A stretch of DNA of 64,000 bases from Hoplostethus atlanticus (lineage: Eukaryota; Chordata; Actinopteri; Trachichthyiformes; Trachichthyidae): contig JAXDDX010000042.1 of NCBI GenBank assembly GCA_034670405.1, positions 2,047,001 through 2,111,000 of the forward strand, in the 5' to 3' direction. Numbering within the stretch: position 1 is the stretch's first letter; every line of letters begins with the position of its first letter. A program made the translations under genes and the position numbers. The notes under the pieces are model-generated. The model was given only the letters and a program-made list of their open reading frames with translations. It made no database searches and had not been told where the DNA came from. Below, in pieces: positions 54,483 through 64,000 of this stretch.

Positions 54483-57239
54483 CGTGATGATTACCCCCTT
54501 TCCTAAGATGGGTGATTGTTTTCCTTGTCCTGAAACCAACAATTGATCTCTATTATTTTTAGAAGGGCTCTAATGAACGGGTTGCTGCTACATGGAGGTC
54601 AGGAGGATCTGATGTTGATCTTGATGATGAGTATTAGTGAACGCAGCGTTTACTTCTGTGTTCTTGATTGTTCTTGACTGTGTTCATGTCTCTGTGTTTG
54701 TCACAACACAGAGAAAAAAGCCTGAACATCGGACAGCAGATCAGAGATCAGCTCATACAGCATCAGCACATCCGCTCACTATTGCATGGTAATATTCAAA
54801 AGAGGAAAGATTTAAAAAGTACTTCATATTCCTCCAAAATATCTGGGGATGTTGAACTGGATGTAAAGAAAGGTTGGATGCTGAGTATCTCGTTACAAAA
54901 CCAAGGAATTAAAAATATCTCCCCCCTGGCATCACACCGTCGTGTTTCCATCCAACTTATGATTTATTAAATTAGAAATGCTGAATGGAAATGGAAAATT
55001 TCAATAAAATTTCCTCGATATTGCAAAAAGGCAGAACAAGAGAAAACACACCAGCTGTAAAAGTACCACTGGAGAGACAGAGGCTACCAACAGTCTCCAC
55101 AAGACAATTACACGATAACAATAACACAATCATAACATCAGTATATACTATACTATTTACTATTTACTACCAGTATATTACTGGTTGTAAATCGTTCTTC
55201 CTCTTCCAGTAAACGAATGTCGAATGTCCACAGAATAACCAATATCCAATATCAAGCTGACTTTACTCCGGTCACAGCTCACACCTTCTCTGGGGTTGTC
55301 GAAAGGCATTCTGGGAAACAAACAATCGTTACCTGAAGAAGAGGCAGGTTGAGGTAAAGTGGGTAAAATAAAAAGGTAAATTACAACACTTCATCACAAC
55401 ATGACTCACTGACCATCACAGGCTGATGATACATAACAGCCAAGAGTGTCTGAGGGTGAATTCTTCCTTCAAGGAGTCGACGAGGGCCGGGCTGGACCGA
55501 AAGGCTCCGGCAGCTACAGCTCATGTATCAACACCATTACAGGCTGAAGTGCTGCTGCACAGTTTACAGGGACGGCTCTGAGGACGCACCACGCCAGACC
55601 TGCACACAGTAACAGGAAACACTCTGAGCATCACCTGCACACACATGCTGCTGAGCAAGGACGGGTGGGGTTTACGTCCTCAAGTCATCTGTAACAAGAG
55701 CCTTCTAGGAGAGCACTAAGTAAAATACATAAATACTAGTCATGTGATGTAATGTAAACCTCCACTACACCCCTGACCACAGCATTTTGCCCACCTGTCG
55801 TAATGAGGTAGCTTCATAATGTACAAGTAGCATGAAACTGATCTAAATTAAAGAAGGGTTATGATTGAAAAAGCAATCATAAAAAAAAGCATGAATTAAA
55901 TATTTCTGAAAATATAATAGATTTTTGTTCATATTGGTTTTATACTGACTGTTTGGGTCAGTTGAGATCAAAATGAGATCTCCCATATACATTAATTTAC
56001 GAAATCATTTTACAAATACAAAAAGTGATGACACAAAATTTAAATTTAAATTAAAAACTTTAAAAAGTGATTAAAGGACAGTAGGCGATTTAAGTCCTTG
56101 ACTGAACTGAAATTAACGATACCAGAGAGAACTTTGTTGAGATACTGAATGATGAACATCAGATAATGGAGCCTTCTCTTCACTCTTCAAGTCGAATCAT
56201 ACAAAACAATAGAAAACAATATATCAAAACATCCAATCCTACGATCTCCCAGTGTACAAAGCATCAGGAGGACTTCAGGTCCTTCTTCTCAACCTGGAAC
56301 TCAATTCTATAAAAATGAGGTTAATCATCATTTCCCATGAGAGACACACATCACTTGATAGTTTAAATACCTTCCTTGTCTCATTCTTCTTTCCTTTGTC
56401 CTGGGATGATGTATGAATATGTATTCCAGTATTTTGAAATTACAAAATGTTCTTTAGCTAAATGCATTTCTCATGTTTTTGTTTTTGTTGAGGGAGAATT
56501 CATATTTTGTTACAAGATACATTTTGGTGTATTTTTAAGCATCTCTTAGAAACTTGTCTTGAGTGAGCATGTGAGTGAGCATGTGAGTGTGCATACAGTG
56601 CAAGCTGAACAACTCACTGTCTTAAATTACTGGTTGCTTAGATTGTCTCCATTGTCTCAAATCCCCCGACTAATGCTCTGAAGGACCACAGACCTCAATT
56701 ATTCATTCAATTAGTTAACTCGGTCTCGGCGCTGGCTCCGGTCCATTTCATGCCACGGGGCGGGACAGGACAGCCAGAAAACAAATGACCTGCCCAGTGC
56801 ATTACGGGTGAGTTTTAACGCTCCAAGTGTGGAAAGGATGATGGTGTAGTAGAGACGATGGTTTGAAGGGTATCAACTTCCTTCTCCACTTCCCTGATTT
56901 ACAAAGCTCCTCTCTTCATCCAGCCCTGGCAGGGAAGACACTAGGATACTCCAGGGTGTACTCATTCAGGTAAAAGCCCAACGCTTAGCAACTGCTGCCG
57001 AGTGCAAAGCTAAATAATGAGATTCCAGTGGTGCAGCATTAGGGCTATCAGCGTCCCATAAATCATGTGGTGGTTTACTGCAGCATCACCAATACCACAG
57101 AGACTAAAGTAACAATCCATGACATTTTCATGTATATAAATGTCTGTTTTGCTGGAAATTGTTTCTTGTATGAAATGTACATCTCATCCCAACTAGACTC
57201 CTGAAAGAGCTCTTTGATGCCGTTTGTCCTTTTATTATT

Positions 57240-57925
57240 GTAATTATAAACTACCGGCTACTGGCCTTGTGCCGTCATATTTCATGCACTTATCCAGCTG
57301 CTGCTCAAAAGGCCAGCCTGGACCCTCTTAGCAATTACAGTCCTATTTCTAAACTCCCATTTCAGGCTAAGGTCTTGGAAAAAATGGTCTATCGGCAGTT
57401 AACCGTGTACATGAGCAGTAATGATTTATTTGAAAAATTCCAATGTGGCTTCTGCTCGAAACAGCACTGCTCAGTTTTAAATGACCTTTTTCTTACAGCT
57501 GATATCGGTGATTGTTCCAGTCGGGTTCCACTGGACCTTAGTGCTGCTTTTGATTCTATCGATCACAACAGCTTAATCAATCATCTTATAAATTTTGTTG
57601 GGATCACACATTCTGCTCTAAATTGGTTTATATCCCATCTCTCCAATAGGTAATCCTCTATAGCTCAGTCTATCTGTGGGGTACCCCAAGGCTCCATCCT
57701 TGGTCCTATTTTGTTCTCCATTTAAATGCTCCCTCTTGGCCACATAATTCGTAGGTATAATGTCTCCTTTCACTGTTATGCCGATGACACTCAGCTGTAT
57801 CTCCCTGTAAATCCCAGTGACTTTGACACTCTCAGGGAGTGTCTAGCTGATATAAAATGTTGGATGTCTCAAACTATGTTTTGAAAAGTGTTATACAAAT
57901 AGAGTTTATTAATATTATATTACTC
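57240..57925 (+). mobile_element. L2-like LINE fragment with reverse transcriptase
   Basis: One frame (from 57267) reads NYSPISKLPFQAKVLEKMVY, later VPLDLSAAFDSIDHNSLINH (motif A), GVPQGSILGPILF (motif B) and [14 protein letters not shown] (motif C with the YADD active site), as in L2/CR1-type reverse transcriptases. Two in-frame stops interrupt it (TAA at 57651-57653 and TAA near 57723), but no frameshift is seen until TGA near 57881. The 3' tail GAAAAGTGTTATACAAATAG is the usual end of such elements. Endonuclease and 5' parts are missing. Confidence 0.9.
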
Positions 57926-58650
57926 TCTATCGCTGATTTATGTTACACAACAATGATTGAACCTCAACCCATCTTGTGAACGCTTTTACATCTGCTGTTC
58001 TAAGTAGGCCTTTCTTAAGAAAAAATCCATGTGTACAGGAAGTGATGCGGATTACATTTATGACAACAGCGGTTTGTTTGAAATTGACCTTATTGCTCTG
58101 GTGGTATGTACATGTCACATTCTGGGTGGGAAACTCTACCCACAAGATTGGCAAATACATATGAAACTATTTTTACTTCAACATATAGATGAAGACTTCA
58201 AATAGACCTAACAGCTATCAAGCTAGCTAGTAATTTTCCACATACAATGAAGCTGAATGAGAAGCGTTCAAGAACACAATGCTGGAATGCCTCTTGTTGT
58301 TGTTGTTTGTCAATTTAATCTTACAGAGAATGAGAAATGTATGAAAGCATAATAGCAGAAATAAAAAAAAAACATTAAAAAAACAAATCGATCTTAATGT
58401 TCAAGGCTTGGGTAAGGAGACGGTGTGTCCTGGTGTAACCGGGTCACCAGTAGAGACCCTTTATATGAAGGGTGTCTCAATTAGAGACGATGTATAACTC
58501 GGCCTTTCAGCAGAGCACTATTAAAAATGATTATGGAAATGTATCAAAGATTTCAGTTTCACAGAGAACAGTAAGTAAGTTACACACCATATCCTTGATG
58601 TAAGATTTATGAAATGACTGAAAATATCAAGCTATTTTGTAAAAAGTGGC

Positions 58651-58656
58651 TTTAAT
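58651..58656 (-). promoter_or_regulatory. PPIL2: PPIL2 poly(A) signal ATTAAA (putative)
   Basis: On the minus strand ATTAAA lies 165 bases after the stop codon, giving a short 3' UTR (about 58635-58821). This UTR contains a T run (minus strand) at 58767-58784. Confidence 0.45.
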
Positions 58657-58821
58657 TTATAGTTTCAGAAGACAGAGACCCGACACTACTGAGACATGAT
58701 AAAAACAACAACAACTAAACAACTATTAAAGCATGGGTGAAAGTGACAACGCTCAACCTGGCCAGTAAAAAAAAAAAAAAAAAAGTTCAAATACAAAACG
58801 TATCGGGGGAACGAGTCCACG

Positions 58822-62383
<3,562 letters not shown>

Positions 62384-64000
62384 CTGCAGAAGGAAACACA
62401 TGGCAGAGCATCTCTGGTTATCAAGACGACTCGATGACTAGACGTCTAACAACAAGAGACTTGGGTCGGCCTCACTTTGATCTTCATCAGTCCTAGTTAA
62501 AGGTGAATATGATAAACTGAAAGCCCTGGGTTCAACCCCCCGTGACAGCAGCATCCATCCTGCTGAAGAGTCATGGACATCAAACCATCTGGGTCTCTGA
62601 GCCTCAGCAGACCAACAGATGGATCAATAATGGATGCTGAGAAGTCTATGAGGGACGGATCACAGCTGTTGGATCAAAACCATTTCATCAATTTGTATTT
62701 AATTAGTGATGCTGATTGTGTTTTCACTGGTAATGATCAAGTAATGGATCATTTAAAGCTGTATATTATCCCACCTGTTAGATGGCAAAGACATTAATCA
62801 TCTGACATGAAACCATTTCATCACAAGCTAAAGCCAACTGGTCCAACTGGTCTGTCTGCAGGAACCAAGGAGTAACGAGGCCTCGCCAGTCACTGTGGTG
62901 AGGAATCAATCGAATCTGGCCTGTTATCATCTTCTCTACTGACGACGAGCCAACGGAGGCAAAAAACCCAAAAATAATCTAACCAAATCCAAAGAAATCA
63001 ACCAAACCGTGAAACAGCGGTCTGTTGATAGAATATGTTCTGTATATTGGCCAATCAGAATTGAGTCTTCAACCAAGCTTGTGAAAACATTTATTAAACC
63101 CTGACTCTTGGGTCATTCAAAGTCATTTAGGCTGCATCATATTCCTCTGACCAAAGAGACCATGGGATGCTGCTACAAGTAAATGCATCATCTATGTCAG
63201 AGTGCAGTCGTGTCACGGGGTAAACATGGAAACAACTGAGGGGAGGTGATCTGGTGATCTGGTGGAGACTGAGTTGTTCTCACAGCGCTTTCTGAACAGG
63301 AAGCTCTTTATCCAGCTGCTCCTTCGGGGCCCGGTTACCACGGGTGGAGTCACTCCCTCACACACAGAACCAGAGGAAGACAGCCTCCATACTCCTGAAG
63401 ACTTCAGGACTCCAGGATGGACGGGGATCCCGAACCGCTTCATGCAAAGGACTTACAAGTGGACCCCTGGGGGTCCCTGAACCCCAGTAAGGGAATTTCT
63501 GTTTTAGGATATATGGACATATGGGTCCTGGGCCTTCAACAGGACATCCTGTACGACCTGCTCTTCATGTCCATTTGGTGCATAACAGTGTGTGAAGAGT
63601 GTTGTTCAACCAGCTGGCTATGGCACCACATCTCAACCAGGACTCAGTCAAGAACCAAGAAAAGAAAATCGGGTCAGCTTGACATCCTTCAGGTTCAGAG
63701 GACTGACCAGTCCCAAACAGTCGGTAGGGTCTGGATGGGATACAAAGCTTGGAATCAGGTTAAAAGGAGAAGACCTTGAAGTGTCCACACCAATGAATCA
63801 TCTAAAATCTGTCACTTGAGTCTTTAGACAGAAACTGGACACTGTGGAATAGCCAAAGCTTTGAAGCAGCGAAGACTTTTGACTGGTTTCTTGAACCTGT
63901 TATTTAGTGTTGTAGGTGTATGTTGGAGACCTTAATGTCCAAGGTATGCATCCTTTGTCAGGAGAAAGACCTGGTACTCCAAACAACTCAGACCGTCACA
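62384..64000 (-). other. PPIL2: Probable PPIL2 intron to window edge
   Basis: The preceding PPIL2 exon (expected to encode the segment before FGRVVGG) was looked for and not found, so the intron is at least 1.6 kb. No repeat family or RNA was recognised. Confidence 0.55.

Larger units (their letters stand above)
44345..58634. other. YPEL1-PPIL2 spacer (tail-to-tail)
   Basis: No gene recognised in 14 kb. It holds two related repeat pieces (44955-45030, 53655-53715), (ATT)n at 45602-45641, (AC)n at 46032-46080, a LINE 3' end (46500-47165), a G-run cluster (47801-47847), a SINE (about 47855-47990), minisatellite array 2 (48228-49427), (GA)n at 49969-50004, a G run at 54461-54482 and an L2-like LINE fragment (57240-57925). 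Stretches 50.0-53.6, 54.0-57.2 and 57.9-58.6 kb show only anonymous AT-rich sequence. Confidence 0.6.

Noticed and set aside
54668-54970. Possible orphan exon after an acceptor-like CACAACACAG
   Set aside because: The frame (IGQQIRDQLIQHQHIRSLL) resembles nothing I know and no partner exon was found.
62384-64000. miR-130/301 cluster, which lies near PPIL2 in mammals
   Set aside because: No seed or hairpin match was seen; it would be expected nearer the PPIL2 start, beyond the window.

Overview
The window is vertebrate nuclear DNA, almost certainly from a teleost fish. Its genes are split into short exons with GT-AG introns. The exon peptides read as teleost-type MAPK1 (ERK2), YPEL1 and PPIL2, and the non-coding sequence is full of fish-type repeats: Tc1/mariner, hAT- and Harbinger-like MITEs, L2-like LINE pieces, a tRNA-headed SINE, minisatellites and long microsatellites. 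Order and orientation (MAPK1 forward, YPEL1 forward, PPIL2 reverse) match the PPIL2-YPEL1-MAPK1 block of human 22q11, so this is an ancient conserved neighbourhood. The species cannot be named from the sequence.

Layout. 1-9302: probable intron 1 of MAPK1; exon 1 was not found and should lie upstream of the window. 9303-15333: seven MAPK1 coding exons (183, 190, 117, 115, 132, 110 and 117 bp) carrying the kinase domain from the ATP-site lysine to the stop. 15334 to about 19715: 3' UTR with one UTR intron and an internal MITE. 19.7-29.0 kb: spacer with a promoter-like cluster (E-box, NRF1-like site, three inverted CCAAT boxes) near 21.0 kb, a possible first exon ending at 24807, and a 15-bp minisatellite. 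29010-44340: YPEL1, with a complete 119-residue coding sequence in four coding exons and a long 3' UTR. 44.35-58.6 kb: gene-poor spacer with LINE and SINE fragments, a second 15-bp minisatellite array and a G-quadruplex-type cluster. 58.65-62.38 kb: the last four exons of PPIL2 on the minus strand, tail-to-tail with YPEL1. 62.4-64.0 kb: probably intron of PPIL2.

The three genes are not an operon; they are separately transcribed and linked only by conserved synteny. MAPK1 is the terminal kinase of the RAS-RAF-MEK pathway, YPEL1 a small zinc-binding nuclear/centrosomal protein, and PPIL2 a spliceosome-linked U-box cyclophilin. No wholly new multi-gene system was seen. The most interesting structures are an uninterrupted (UG)77 tract abutting a PPIL2 splice acceptor, a four-fold identical 30-bp repeat within PPIL2 coding sequence, two related 15-bp minisatellites whose units each hold a RUNX-type core, and an inverted MITE pair inside the YPEL1 transcription unit.
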